This document shows, one piece after another, positions 16,872 to 25,704 of a DNA stretch of 64,000 bases (position 1 is its first letter; each line of letters opens with the position of its first letter). The translations under genes were made by a program, and so were the position numbers. Origin of the DNA: Synoicihabitans lomoniglobus (GTDB taxonomy: Bacteria > Verrucomicrobiota > Verrucomicrobiia > Opitutales > Opitutaceae); the NCBI RefSeq assembly GCF_029023725.1, contig NZ_CP119075.1:5575501-5639500 (forward strand), written 5' to 3'. The notes beneath the pieces were generated by a model. That model saw nothing but the letters and a program-made list of their open reading frames with translations. It was not told the DNA's origin and ran no database searches.

Positions 16872-18971
16872 TTAGTGACGGTAGTCGCATTTGAACCAAA
16901 TGAAGCGGCCGGGTTCGTTGACCCGGGTGGTTTGGGCGAAGCCCGCCACCGCCGCGCCGGCTCGGCTGATGTGCTCGGCGTAGGCCGTGTCGAACAGGTT
17001 GTCGATGCCGGCGGAGAGTCGCACGGCAGTGGTCGGGGCCCAACTGGCATTGATCGACACCACTTCGAACGCGGGCGACGGACCAATGTCCTGGCCGACG
17101 ATGTTGCCTTGGTTGACCGCAATGCGGTGCTGGGCGGCGGCCCCGCGCCAAAGCGCGCCGACTGACCAGATGGCGCGGGAATAGGTGAAGCCCAGCCGCG
17201 CTTCCAGGGGCGGGAGTTGGGCGAGGGGAAGATCTTCCGTGACGTTGTCGCCCCGGACGTAGGCGAGGCTGCCGTCAAAGCGCAGGTGTTCGCCGATGCG
17301 GTAGCCGAGGCCGAGTTCTCCTCCGACGGTTGCCGCGTCGATGTTGCGAGCGACGGTGGCGGCACGGGTCGCCATCATCATGCCACCCATTGTGGCCCTG
17401 GGTTTGGCGACATCACTTTCGATGAGAATGTAGTCGTCGATGCGCGAGACGAACGTGGAAACCGAGAGATCGATGGGGCCGCGTTGTCGTAGCCAGCCGG
17501 CGTCGAGTTGCGTCGTTTTTTCCACGTCGGTAATGAAACCGCTCGCGGACGTCAGACTCTCGGCCGAAATCAACTCCCAGTAGTCGGGGAAACGTTGGGT
17601 GTGGCCCAAGCCGAGGTAGACGGTGGAGCCTTGGGCCAAGTCGTGTTCCACCCGGGCGAAGGCACCGGGCAGGGTTGAGGTGCGTTGCAAGTCGGCCGTG
17701 GGATTGACCACCGTGCCCCCCATCATGCCGAGGGAGACGGTCGCCCGCTTATCGGTCGCGCTCCAGCGGTCCGCCCGAGCCCCGGCGAAGGCACGGGTGT
17801 CATCAGAAAATGAATACGAAGATTCCAGGAATACACCCGTTTGGTGGAAGTTTGAGTCGGTCACGCGCGCTTTGGCCTGATACGGCATCGCATCCTGGTT
17901 CATGGTGGAGCGCGTTCGGTGGCGGTTGCTCTGATGATCCAACCCGACGTCGAGGCGCCACGCCTCCGCCGGGGTGAGCTCGAGGGCGAAACGCCCACCA
18001 TAGGTTAGCCGGTCGGGATTGGCGACGGCTTGGCCCGGCATCATCATGGACGGGACGAATGCTCGCAGGGAATAGTTGTCCATGACGTGGTCGACAGCAT
18101 TGACGAAAACCTGCATCTCCGCCGTGGCGATGAGCTCGGAAATACTGGTGCGGCGAACGCGGAGGCCCCCGTTTTCACGATCGAAAACCGCCCCATCCAT
18201 CATGCGGTCGGCGTAGGCGGCTTCACCGTCGCTGCGCGCGCCGGTGAGTTCGATAAATGTTTGGGCGTCGGGAGTCCATGCCACGGAGGCGTTGGTGCTC
18301 CAGCGTTCGTAGGCACCGTGAACCTGGTTGCCTGCACCATCGATGTAGTCGTCCATGGAAGCGTAGGTCGCGGCCAGCCGACCTTGGACCAGATCGTTGC
18401 CGCCCCGAAGATCGAGCGCGCCGTCACGGCGACCGAATTCGCCGATGGTGGCGGTGCCGAAGGCGGTGGCACCGGTGCTGTCACGGCGTGCGAAGTCGCG
18501 CTCGAAACGCACCGCTCCGGCGGGACTGATCGGGCCGTAGCGCACCGCTTGTGGTCCCTTGATCACGGTGATGCGGTCGTAGGCGGCGGGAAAGATATAC
18601 GCCGTGGGCGGATCCATGCGGAAGGAGCATCCGCCCAAAACGCCTTCGCCTTCGACGAGGATGCCGAGGCGGGAGCCCGCCATGCCTCGCAGCATGGGAT
18701 CACCATCGGCACCGCCTTTGCGGATGACGGCGAAACCGGGAATGTTTTTCAAAACATCCGCGCCGTCGTGGGCGTGGGCGGGTTGGGCGGCGGCTTTGGG
18801 ATCGGTGGCCACGATGAGCGGCTGCCGGGAACGAGCAGTGGTCACGACCACCGGATCGAGGTTGAGGGCGGTGGTTTGGGCGAAGACAACCGTCGTCAAC
18901 GCGAGGAAGAAAACGGGTAAGCGCGGCGTCAGGGAAGCGACCCGGGCGATCAAAAACAGAAAGGCGGACAT
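16872..18971 (-). CDS. TonB-dependent copper receptor (OprC/NosA-like)
   Basis: 699 residues from the ATG at 18971 (MSAFLFLIARVASL..., a signal peptide ending near VVFAQ). The plug carries VLKNIPGFAVIRKGGADGDPMLRGMAGSRLGILVEG and a CSFRMDPPTAYIFPAAYDRI stretch, characteristic of TonB-copper receptors of the OprC family. Methionine clusters (MMGGTVV, PSMMMPGQAV, MGGMMMAT) in predicted loops are plausible Cu(I)/Cu(II) ligands. The barrel ends GRFIWFKCDYRH. The flanking CusF-fusion gene and the small CGVC protein fit a copper-uptake operon. Confidence 0.85.
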   Translation of the reverse strand: MSAFLFLIARVASLTPRLPVFFLALTTVVFAQTTALNLDPVVVTTARSRQPLIVATDPKAAAQPAHAHDGADVLKNIPGFAVIRKGGADGDPMLRGMAGSRLGILVEGEGVLGGCSFRMDPPTAYIFPAAYDRITVIKGPQAVRYGPISPAGAVRFERDFARRDSTGATAFGTATIGEFGRRDGALDLRGGNDLVQGRLAATYASMDDYIDGAGNQVHGAYERWSTNASVAWTPDAQTFIELTGARSDGEAAYADRMMDGAVFDRENGGLRVRRTSISELIATAEMQVFVNAVDHVMDNYSLRAFVPSMMMPGQAVANPDRLTYGGRFALELTPAEAWRLDVGLDHQSNRHRTRSTMNQDAMPYQAKARVTDSNFHQTGVFLESSYSFSDDTRAFAGARADRWSATDKRATVSLGMMGGTVVNPTADLQRTSTLPGAFARVEHDLAQGSTVYLGLGHTQRFPDYWELISAESLTSASGFITDVEKTTQLDAGWLRQRGPIDLSVSTFVSRIDDYILIESDVAKPRATMGGMMMATRAATVARNIDAATVGGELGLGYRIGEHLRFDGSLAYVRGDNVTEDLPLAQLPPLEARLGFTYSRAIWSVGALWRGAAAQHRIAVNQGNIVGQDIGPSPAFEVVSINASWAPTTAVRLSAGIDNLFDTAYAEHISRAGAAVAGFAQTTRVNEPGRFIWFKCDYRH

Positions 18972-19101
18972 GGAATGAAAAAATAGCAATGGGTTGGGTA
19001 AAACAGGGCGCGGGCGGGCACGACAAAGCCGCGACATGCGCTGCCCCTCTCCGCGACCGAGCGTCGGCGGATGGTGTGGATCCTGAAACGAAGCGATCGC
19101 G

Positions 19102-19482
19102 CTAGGCGCGAGGTGGGGGCACCGGTGGTGCCGTCTGATACTTCGTCAATACCGTGAGCTGGTAGACGGACCCGACTTCCTTCTCGACCGGTTTGAGCAC
19201 GAGATGACGGGCGTCGAACACGCTCAACATGATCTTTTCGGCTCCCGCCGCGATGGGCGCGGGTTGGTCGTCGTCCGCTTGTTGGGCGGTTACCACGATT
19301 TCGCACACGCCGCACAAGTTGTCGGCGGTGAAGGTCATGCGGGCGGCGTCGGCGTAGGACATGGTCTGGGCATACGCCGCGAACATTTTACCCCACGCAA
19401 ACGTTTGCACCAAATCCCAGTGACTCCCCGTGGCGAACAGCCACGCGGTAAGGGTCACCAAGAGAGCACACTTTTGACGCAT
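19102..19482 (-). CDS. Small secreted or membrane-anchored protein with CGVC motif, copper-cluster partner
   Basis: 126 residues from the ATG at 19482. A hydrophobic N-terminus (MRQKCALLVTLTAWLFATGS) could be a signal peptide or anchor. The mature part contains NLCGVCEIV, a CxxC pair, followed by AAGAEKIMLSVFDARHLVL and a Pro-rich tail. No named family is recognised. It is the first gene of the minus-strand run leading into the copper receptor (130-bp gap), so a role in metal or thiol handling is likely but unproven. Confidence 0.6.
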   Translation of the reverse strand: MRQKCALLVTLTAWLFATGSHWDLVQTFAWGKMFAAYAQTMSYADAARMTFTADNLCGVCEIVVTAQQADDDQPAPIAAGAEKIMLSVFDARHLVLKPVEKEVGSVYQLTVLTKYQTAPPVPPPRA

Positions 19483-19570
19483 GAGATCTGCAGGAGTGTT
19501 GAAGCGCGCGCCCGGGCGCAACCCTGAAGGCTTGCCTTGCCGGTTTATGAGCCGCGGTTACACCGGTGTC

Positions 19571-19810
19571 ATGTCTGCTGATAATGATTTGCCGCCTCTG
19601 CCGCCCGAACCGCAACCCGGGCGCTACCAGCACTACAAGGGCGGCGCGTATGATGTGATCGGGCTGGCCCGTCATTCCGAGACGCTGGAGCCGATGGTGG
19701 TTTACCGGGCTCTTTATGGCGAAGGTGGTCTGTGGGTGCGCCCTGCCGCCATGTGGGTTGAGACCGTGGAGATTGATGGGCGCACCGTGCCGCGTTTTAA
19801 GCGGATCTAG
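19571..19810 (+). CDS. DUF1653-domain protein
   Basis: 79 residues from the ATG at 19571; an in-frame ATG at 19547 would add 8 residues. The domain pattern PGRYQHYKGGAYDVIGLARHSETLEPMVVYRALYGEGGLWVRP is that of DUF1653, a small beta-barrel of unknown function found alone in many bacteria. The 3' end overlaps the convergent MFS gene by 14 bp. Confidence 0.85.
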   Translation: MSADNDLPPLPPEPQPGRYQHYKGGAYDVIGLARHSETLEPMVVYRALYGEGGLWVRPAAMWVETVEIDGRTVPRFKRI

Positions 19811-20999
19811 TTTGAGGATCCTCGACTCGTCGCAGCCATCGGGCCAACCCCCACGCTGCGAGCACCAGGGGCATGCAAGTGAACAGCATGATGTTCCAAC
19901 CATAGCTGAACAGGAACCACCCGGCGGAGAGCGAGGCAATGGCCTGCGTGCTGAAAACGATGACATCGTTCAACGCCTGAACCTTGAACTTTTCGCTGGG
20001 GCGGTAGCACGTCGGGAGTAACGCGGTGCCCCCGACAAACAGGAAATTCCAGCCGATACCGAGCAGGAGGAGGCTGCCCCAGAAGTGCATCAATTCCTGC
20101 CCGAGCAGACCGATGAGCACGACCACCCCGAACATGCCGGCTCCCATCGCCATCATGCGGCTGAGTCCGAATCGGCTCATCAACCAACTGCTGGCCAGGC
20201 TCGGTGCAAACATCGCGATGATGTGCGCTTGAATCACGCGCTTGGTATCAGCGAGTTCGATACCGCACAATTCGTGCATGTTGATCGGGGTGGCCGTCAT
20301 GACGAAACTCATCACCGCAAATCCCACCGCGGCCGAGCCCGCGGCGATGAGAAACCGCGGCGAACGGGCAATCACCCGCAGGGGGCGCGCCTCGCTGCGG
20401 TCGGTCGACGCCTGCCGCGGCGGTTCCTGAAAAAACTGAAACGCGATCAGGCCCAGAGCGAGTAGGCCGGCGACCAGCAGGAACGATCCGGCAAATGCCT
20501 GCGGCCACAGGTCACGCCCGAGCGCCCCCATCTCGGGGCCGAGAAAGGCGGAGGTGAGTCCGCCCATCATCATCACCGCCAACACGGTGCCGTAGCGTTG
20601 CGGGTCATCCACACTCTCCAGCGCGGCAAAACGCAGTTGCTGCCAGAAGGCGATGCCGATCCCCATGCCGTAGCCACACGCCAGCAGCAGCGGAAATGAT
20701 CCGCGCACGGCCGCCGCGGCACCCAAGCCGCAGGCCAGAAACGCGGCGGCGAATCCCACCAACGTGCCCCGCTTGCGGCCCCAGGCTTGTAACAGAAACG
20801 GGACCCACAGCATCGAACTCGCCGTGCCGATCACGATCATCGCCGTGGGCAACGTGGCGAGCTTCGGGGTCGGAGCGAGCGTGGTGCCCAACAGTCCCGC
20901 CACCAAGGCCATCATGGACACCGTCGACATCCCAAACGCCTGCGTGACGGCCAGGACCCAGACATTGGTGGGGAGTCGGGGCAGCGTGGGCAAGGGCAC
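19797..20999 (-). CDS. MFS transporter
   Basis: 400 residues starting at a GTG (20999). About 12 hydrophobic segments, with MFS loop motifs QAWGRKRGTLVGF after TM2 and SRFGLSRMM after TM8. The substrate is unknown. The gene lies 39 bp downstream of modB in the same orientation, in the slot where a molybdate ATPase gene (modC) would normally be expected, but it carries no ATPase motif. Confidence 0.8.
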   Translation of the reverse strand: MPLPTLPRLPTNVWVLAVTQAFGMSTVSMMALVAGLLGTTLAPTPKLATLPTAMIVIGTASSMLWVPFLLQAWGRKRGTLVGFAAAFLACGLGAAAAVRGSFPLLLACGYGMGIGIAFWQQLRFAALESVDDPQRYGTVLAVMMMGGLTSAFLGPEMGALGRDLWPQAFAGSFLLVAGLLALGLIAFQFFQEPPRQASTDRSEARPLRVIARSPRFLIAAGSAAVGFAVMSFVMTATPINMHELCGIELADTKRVIQAHIIAMFAPSLASSWLMSRFGLSRMMAMGAGMFGVVVLIGLLGQELMHFWGSLLLLGIGWNFLFVGGTALLPTCYRPSEKFKVQALNDVIVFSTQAIASLSAGWFLFSYGWNIMLFTCMPLVLAAWGLARWLRRVEDPQTRSA

Positions 21000-21038
21000 G
21001 AGGGAGTGAACGGTCGGTCGAGCTCGCGACGCAAGGGC

Positions 21039-21740
21039 TCACTGCGGACGCCGTTGCAACACCGCCACCACCACGAGCAGCCCAAACGAGATGACGAGCA
21101 ACGTGGCGGCGAAAGCGTGAGCCACGGGATAGTTGAGTTTCTGGACTTCGTCGTAGAGCGCGATGCTGGCCACCCGCGTTTCGCCCGGGATGGAGCCGCC
21201 GATCATCAGCACGACGCCGAACTCGCCCAGCGTGTGCGCAAACGCGAGCGTGAGTCCCGCACCGACCCCACGGCGGGCGAGCGGCAGATGCACCCGCCAC
21301 CATGTGCGCCATGCGGTGGCTCCGCTCGCGCGGCTGGCGTCGAGCAGTTCCGTCGGCACCGCGCGCAGGGCGGCTTGAAACGGCTGCACCGCGAAGGGCA
21401 ACGAGTAGACGATCGAGGCCAGAACCAACCCCGTGAACGTGAAAGCAAGGGACCCGCCCGTCAGCGCGATCCACCAGCTGCCCGGCGGGTGTTGCGGCGA
21501 AAATGCCACCAGCAAATAAAAGCCGATCACGGTCGGTGGCAGCACGATCGGCAGCGTCACCAACGCCTCCAGCACCGGAGCCATTCGACGGCGCGTGGTG
21601 TTGAGCCAATGCGCGAGCGGCAGTCCGATCAGCCCGAGCAGGACTGTGGTGATGCCGGCGAGCTTGAACGTGAGCCAGAGCGATTCCCACAGCGGTGCCG
21701 AGAGCAGCCAGACACCGAACACTGTTACGAGGGCGAACAC
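21039..21740 (-). CDS. modB: Molybdate ABC transporter permease ModB
   Basis: 233 residues starting at a GTG (21740). About five or six TM helices, with the binding-protein-dependent permease EAA loop DASRASGATAWRTWWRVHLPLARRGVGAG, and LAFAHTLGEFGVVLMIGGSIPGETR, a diagnostic ModB/CysT-type signature. It moves molybdate or tungstate across the inner membrane. modA lies 53 bp upstream in the same orientation. Confidence 0.92.
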   Translation of the reverse strand: MFALVTVFGVWLLSAPLWESLWLTFKLAGITTVLLGLIGLPLAHWLNTTRRRMAPVLEALVTLPIVLPPTVIGFYLLVAFSPQHPPGSWWIALTGGSLAFTFTGLVLASIVYSLPFAVQPFQAALRAVPTELLDASRASGATAWRTWWRVHLPLARRGVGAGLTLAFAHTLGEFGVVLMIGGSIPGETRVASIALYDEVQKLNYPVAHAFAATLLVISFGLLVVVAVLQRRPQ

Positions 21741-21793
21741 GTTTCAACCGATGCACACCCGTGCGACGAACGTCGATGCTGCATGCATCGATT

Positions 21794-22606
21794 TTAGCGG
21801 TCCGCGACGTCGGCCGGGTCGCGATAGCCGAACTGGTGCAACACGGCGCGCGCGTCATCATCCTGCAACCATGACAGGAAAACGCCGGCCGCCATCGGCT
21901 GTTTCGCTCGTTTCAACAACAGGGCGCCTTGGGGCAGGGTGTCGGGGAATGCCCAATACGCGGACGGATTCAAGGGGCCGTCGCCGTCGAGCAATCGGAG
22001 TTGGGATAAGGCCACAAAACCGTATTCGGCGTGGCCGCGGCTCACAAATTGCAGGGCTTGGGCAATGTTGTCACCGATGACGATTTTGGGCGTGAGCTCA
22101 TCCCATAATCCCGCCCTTCGCAGCACCTCGCGCGCCGCCCGGCCGTAGGGAGCGATGTCGGGATTGCCGATGGCGATCCGGCGCACCGCGGGGTCGCGGA
22201 GACGCGTCGTCCAGTCCTCCGAGGCGGCGGGGGGGCGCGGGATCAGCACGAGTTGCCCGAGGGCAAAGGTGAACAACGCGTCGGCGTCGGCTTCGCCGCT
22301 GGCGACCAGGGTGCGCGGATAATCGAGATCGGCGGCGAGCAATACGTCGTAGGGCGCGCCATGCCGGATCTGGGCCACCAGCGAACCCGTGGCGGCCGTG
22401 ATGAACACGAGTTCCAGTTCGCGGTGCGCGGCGGCGAAACGGGTCTGCAAGGGGTCCAGCAGGGGTTGCAAACTCGATGCCGCCGCCACGGTGATTTTGG
22501 TTCGCGCCGCGACGGTTTCGGCGGCGGTCACCAGCGACGGCGTCGCGATTAACAGCCACGCCACGCCCAGCATCCTGCGGCAGGTCTGGACGAATGTCGG
22601 GTGCAT
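21794..22606 (-). CDS. modA: Molybdate-binding periplasmic protein ModA
   Basis: 270 residues from the ATG at 22606, whose A is the last base of the upstream gene's stop (TGATG). A signal peptide (HPTFVQTCRRMLGVAWLL...) is followed by the ModA core: ITVAAASSLQPLLDPLQTRF with the oxyanion-binding Ser, then FITAATGSLVAQIRHGAPYDVLLAADLDY and GNPDIAPYGRAAREVL. It delivers molybdate to ModB. No modC was found anywhere in the window, so the ATPase must be encoded elsewhere. Confidence 0.92.
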   Translation of the reverse strand: MHPTFVQTCRRMLGVAWLLIATPSLVTAAETVAARTKITVAAASSLQPLLDPLQTRFAAAHRELELVFITAATGSLVAQIRHGAPYDVLLAADLDYPRTLVASGEADADALFTFALGQLVLIPRPPAASEDWTTRLRDPAVRRIAIGNPDIAPYGRAAREVLRRAGLWDELTPKIVIGDNIAQALQFVSRGHAEYGFVALSQLRLLDGDGPLNPSAYWAFPDTLPQGALLLKRAKQPMAAGVFLSWLQDDDARAVLHQFGYRDPADVADR

Positions 22607-23913
22607 CAATTGACCGAAAATTCGAGCACGGTGCGCAGTCGTTCGCTGCCGTTTTGGTTCATGCCGATGAAGGTGACTTTGATCGAGCTGCGGTTGTCAT
22701 CGATGTCGAACACACCGAAGAATTCCTCGGTCTCCTCCCGAAACAAGGGGCCGACGTCCCACGGGCCTTCGACGTGATTGAAGTGCAGATCGATTTCACC
22801 CACTTGGAACTCGGGCAGCTGGTCGGGCGCGGCCGTGCCGGTGACGGCGGAGAGGGTGCCGCCGTTGGCGCTGATGAAGGCAATGTTGCGCAGGCCCTGA
22901 TCGCTTATCCATTGGGCAATCTCGTTGCGCTCGTGGGTGTAGCGACTCCAGTCATCGGCGTAGGGCGTCCCGGAAGCATGCCACGGCACCGACGTCAGAA
23001 TGAACGTCAATACGTGGTTGCTCTGGGCGCGAACCAACTCGTTTTCGAGCCACTCGCGTTGCCACTTTCCGAGCATGGATTTTTCGGGTCCCTCGGGCGT
23101 GTTGACGGGGGTGCGTTGGGTGCGCGTGTCGAGCACGATGAACCGCACGCGACCGACGGTGAACGCCTGCGTGATGGGTTTTTCACCAATCAGATCGTCG
23201 GCCAGCTCCGGTGCGCTGTCGGCTGGCAGAGGGTAGTGCGGGATGTAGTGACGATAGGTGAGGTGGGCGGGGAAGGCGTTGGGCGACTCCCGGTCCGCGC
23301 CCTGACCGTAGTCAAAGCGATCCCACGTGTAGACGGCGGGCACGCGTTGCAGGAGTTCCACGTGGGTGAACGAGTCGAGGACCCGGTGGTAGGTTTCCGC
23401 AAACACCCGGGCGTCATTCGCGTTGATCGACGCGTTGTGGAGGTTGCCCAGTTGCACAAAAAACAACGGGGCCTGGTAGCGGATTTCGGAGAACGCCCCT
23501 GCTTCCGAACCGGTCGCGGCTCCGCCGGCGACAATGAACCGAAACGAGGCTGCCTGACCCGGAATGGGTCCGGTGCGGAGTTGTCCCACGCGTTGCCTTT
23601 CGCGGTCGCGGCCCGCCACCACGCGATAGTAGTAGGTCGTGTTGGGTTCGAGTCGTTTCAGGCGATAGCGGGTGAGCAACGGCAGGTCGGATTTGCGTCG
23701 TGGCTCCTCGGGAAAGGTGAGCTTGCGCACGAAATCGCGATCACTGCTCACTTCGAGCGTGGTGAGGCGCGATTCGAACAGCACGAGGTTCACCTCCGCA
23801 GAGTAGGCGGTCACCGCCCCGCTCCAGGGACCGCGCGAAACCAACTGCGCGTTGGCCCCGGCGCTGAAAGCGAGGAGTGCGAGCAGCAGAATGAAGTATC
23901 GAGAGAAGCTCAT
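22606..23913 (-). CDS. PhoD-like alkaline phosphatase family protein with altered metal-site residues
   Basis: 435 residues from the ATG at 23913, with a signal peptide (MSFSRYFILLLALLAFSAGANA). An N-terminal fibronectin-like domain (about 25-115, PNTTYYYRVVAGRDRERQRVG) precedes the phosphatase fold. Family landmarks survive (SINANDARVFAETYHRVLD, HYIPHYPLP, ITQAFTVGRVRFIVLDTRTQR). However, QLGNLHN (154-160) stands where QLGDLHY is usual, WDRFDYG (197-203) where WDDHDYG is usual, and SANGG (348-352) where SGDAH is usual. Several ligands of the two- or three-metal centre are therefore missing. It may bind but not hydrolyse phosphoesters. The one-base overlap with modA implies co-translation. 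Confidence 0.75.
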   Translation of the reverse strand: MSFSRYFILLLALLAFSAGANAQLVSRGPWSGAVTAYSAEVNLVLFESRLTTLEVSSDRDFVRKLTFPEEPRRKSDLPLLTRYRLKRLEPNTTYYYRVVAGRDRERQRVGQLRTGPIPGQAASFRFIVAGGAATGSEAGAFSEIRYQAPLFFVQLGNLHNASINANDARVFAETYHRVLDSFTHVELLQRVPAVYTWDRFDYGQGADRESPNAFPAHLTYRHYIPHYPLPADSAPELADDLIGEKPITQAFTVGRVRFIVLDTRTQRTPVNTPEGPEKSMLGKWQREWLENELVRAQSNHVLTFILTSVPWHASGTPYADDWSRYTHERNEIAQWISDQGLRNIAFISANGGTLSAVTGTAAPDQLPEFQVGEIDLHFNHVEGPWDVGPLFREETEEFFGVFDIDDNRSSIKVTFIGMNQNGSERLRTVLEFSVN

Positions 23914-23965
23914 GCGGATCACCGGCATTAGCGGGATCAACGCTCCCCCGGCAAACGATAACCGA

Positions 23966-24325
23966 CTAGAACGGCGGTTCTTCGTCCATCAACTCACCGG
24001 CACCGGCTTCGGGTTCACGCAGGGGCGGGCCGTCGGGGTCGCCTCCGGCCGGGGCACCTTCGCCGAGACTTTCGACCTTCCAGGCGTTGAGGTTCACGTA
24101 ATAGTTTTCCTTCCATTCGCGACCCCGCAGGTCGAAGAAGACTTTCACTTTGTCGCCGGCCTTGAGCGGCGCGAGCAGGTTCACCTTGTCCTTCACACAC
24201 TCGAACTTGATGTCCTGAGGGTAGCGTTCCGCCTCGGTCGTGAGCACAAACTCACGTTTATTGAAGCCGCTGCCGAAGGTTTGTTCTTCAAAGATTTTTT
24301 TAACGGATCCGGAGATTTCGAACAT
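23966..24325 (-). CDS. DUF3127-family OB-fold protein with an SSB-like acidic tail
   Basis: 119 residues from the ATG at 24325. The DUF3127 core runs from residue 1 to about 90 ([50 protein letters not shown]). A Gly/Pro-rich linker and the C-terminal end [10 protein letters not shown] follow, which resembles the acidic DDDIPF tip of single-stranded DNA-binding proteins. No function is established for the family. Linker plus acidic phenylalanine-ended tail suggests interaction with genome-maintenance proteins. Confidence 0.75.
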   Translation of the reverse strand: MFEISGSVKKIFEEQTFGSGFNKREFVLTTEAERYPQDIKFECVKDKVNLLAPLKAGDKVKVFFDLRGREWKENYYVNLNAWKVESLGEGAPAGGDPDGPPLREPEAGAGELMDEEPPF

Positions 24326-24404
24326 AGGCGGCGAACTTAGCGCGATTCTCGTTATCGCGCCAAACTCCAAAGCACGTCCCGGTGAAATTGCCCGGGGATA
24401 TTTG

Positions 24405-25565
24405 TCAGCGCTGCTGCGTCGGAGCCGAATCGCGGGTCATGTAATAATGACCACCAAAGCCCACGAGCGCGATGTAGATCAGGATGGCGATCCATTTCAA
24501 AACGCCGCCCTTGGTCCATTCGAAAACGTTGCGACGCGGGGGCCGGTAGCGGCTGCGTCGGCGTCGGGGCCGCGTCGGTTCCGTCGTGCCGCGTTGAGTC
24601 GCGGTCGCCGGGGCGGGCAGGCCGGGTTCGCGCGCGATCGTGACCAGACCTCCCGCCGTCGCCGGTTCATGGGTCATCGCAAAGGGGGCGCCACCATAGC
24701 GTAGTCGATGGGTGAAGAGGGTCGACCGGGGGCCGGCCAGACAGGCGAGCGCCCAGTATTCGGCGCTGGCCGGTTCGGCGCCATGCGGGAGAGGTTCCCA
24801 GCCGAGTTGGGACATCTCACTCTCGGTGGGTCCGCTCCACGGTTCGACGCCGATTGCCGCCGCAAAGGCGCGTTCCAAGCCGCGGGCGCGTTGGCCGATA
24901 CCGATGACCGCCAGCGTGGTCTCGGGGGGAACCGTGCGAAAATCGCGACAGAGCCCCGCCGTGTAGTGGTGGGCGATTTCGTCTGCGTCGTCGCCCCAGT
25001 CAAAGTCTTCGCGGAACAGGATTTTTTCGGCGGAGGAGCGAAAGTGCAGCCCCAGGCCTTTCTTGACGGCGTCGATCAAATCACTCGAACCGGACTCGCG
25101 CCGGGAAGTTGCGAAAGCTCCATGCTCGTCGATACTTACGACAAACGACGACGTTTTACCAATCAGCCACACCAGGAAGGGTTTGCTGCGGGACATCGCC
25201 AAATGGCGGAACGAAAGCACGGCCACGAGCCACAACGAATCGACTTTGTCCGGTGTCGTTTGCAGGGAAGCAATGGTCTTTGGGGCGGTTGCGACGGTGA
25301 ACCAGGCTTTCTTTTGCGCCACCGCTGCAGTGGCACAAACGGTCTTGGCGGGAGGCGTCGGTCGCAGTTGGGTCGCCCGGAATTCCTCCTGGCCGGTGGC
25401 GACAATCGTTCGCACAATCCCTTTGGGAGGAGAGAGTTTGGACTTGTAGGGGCTCAGCTCAGGCTCGAACCGAGCCGACACTCCCTGGGCCGGCACCTTG
25501 AGGGTGACGTGGGCGTGAGGCGTTCGAATTTCAAATTCGAGCAGTGATCGTGAAGCCAGAGCCAT
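24405..25565 (-). CDS. Tail-anchored protein, possibly PilM/actin-like fold
   Basis: 386 residues from the ATG at 25565. A long cytoplasmic part is followed by an Arg/Pro-rich linker ([15 protein letters not shown]) and one C-terminal TM helix (about 357-377, [17 protein letters not shown]). Stretches such as [44 protein letters not shown] and [15 protein letters not shown] recall the actin-like core of PilM/GspL proteins, but this is a weak resemblance by eye. It is divergent from the giant coiled-coil gene with 139 bp between starts, so the two may share control and act together. Confidence 0.5.
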   Translation of the reverse strand: MALASRSLLEFEIRTPHAHVTLKVPAQGVSARFEPELSPYKSKLSPPKGIVRTIVATGQEEFRATQLRPTPPAKTVCATAAVAQKKAWFTVATAPKTIASLQTTPDKVDSLWLVAVLSFRHLAMSRSKPFLVWLIGKTSSFVVSIDEHGAFATSRRESGSSDLIDAVKKGLGLHFRSSAEKILFREDFDWGDDADEIAHHYTAGLCRDFRTVPPETTLAVIGIGQRARGLERAFAAAIGVEPWSGPTESEMSQLGWEPLPHGAEPASAEYWALACLAGPRSTLFTHRLRYGGAPFAMTHEPATAGGLVTIAREPGLPAPATATQRGTTEPTRPRRRRSRYRPPRRNVFEWTKGGVLKWIAILIYIALVGFGGHYYMTRDSAPTQQR

Positions 25566-25704
25566 GGTTTTCGTAACCGGCAACGCAGCGTTTACCGGCG
25601 GGGAGAGTGGTAGATTTTCATCACGGCATAGCAAGCGATTGAACCCGGGGTCAACTAGGGTATAGACATTAGGCCACGTCCGATTGTGATCGGCGTTCCC
25701 TTTC

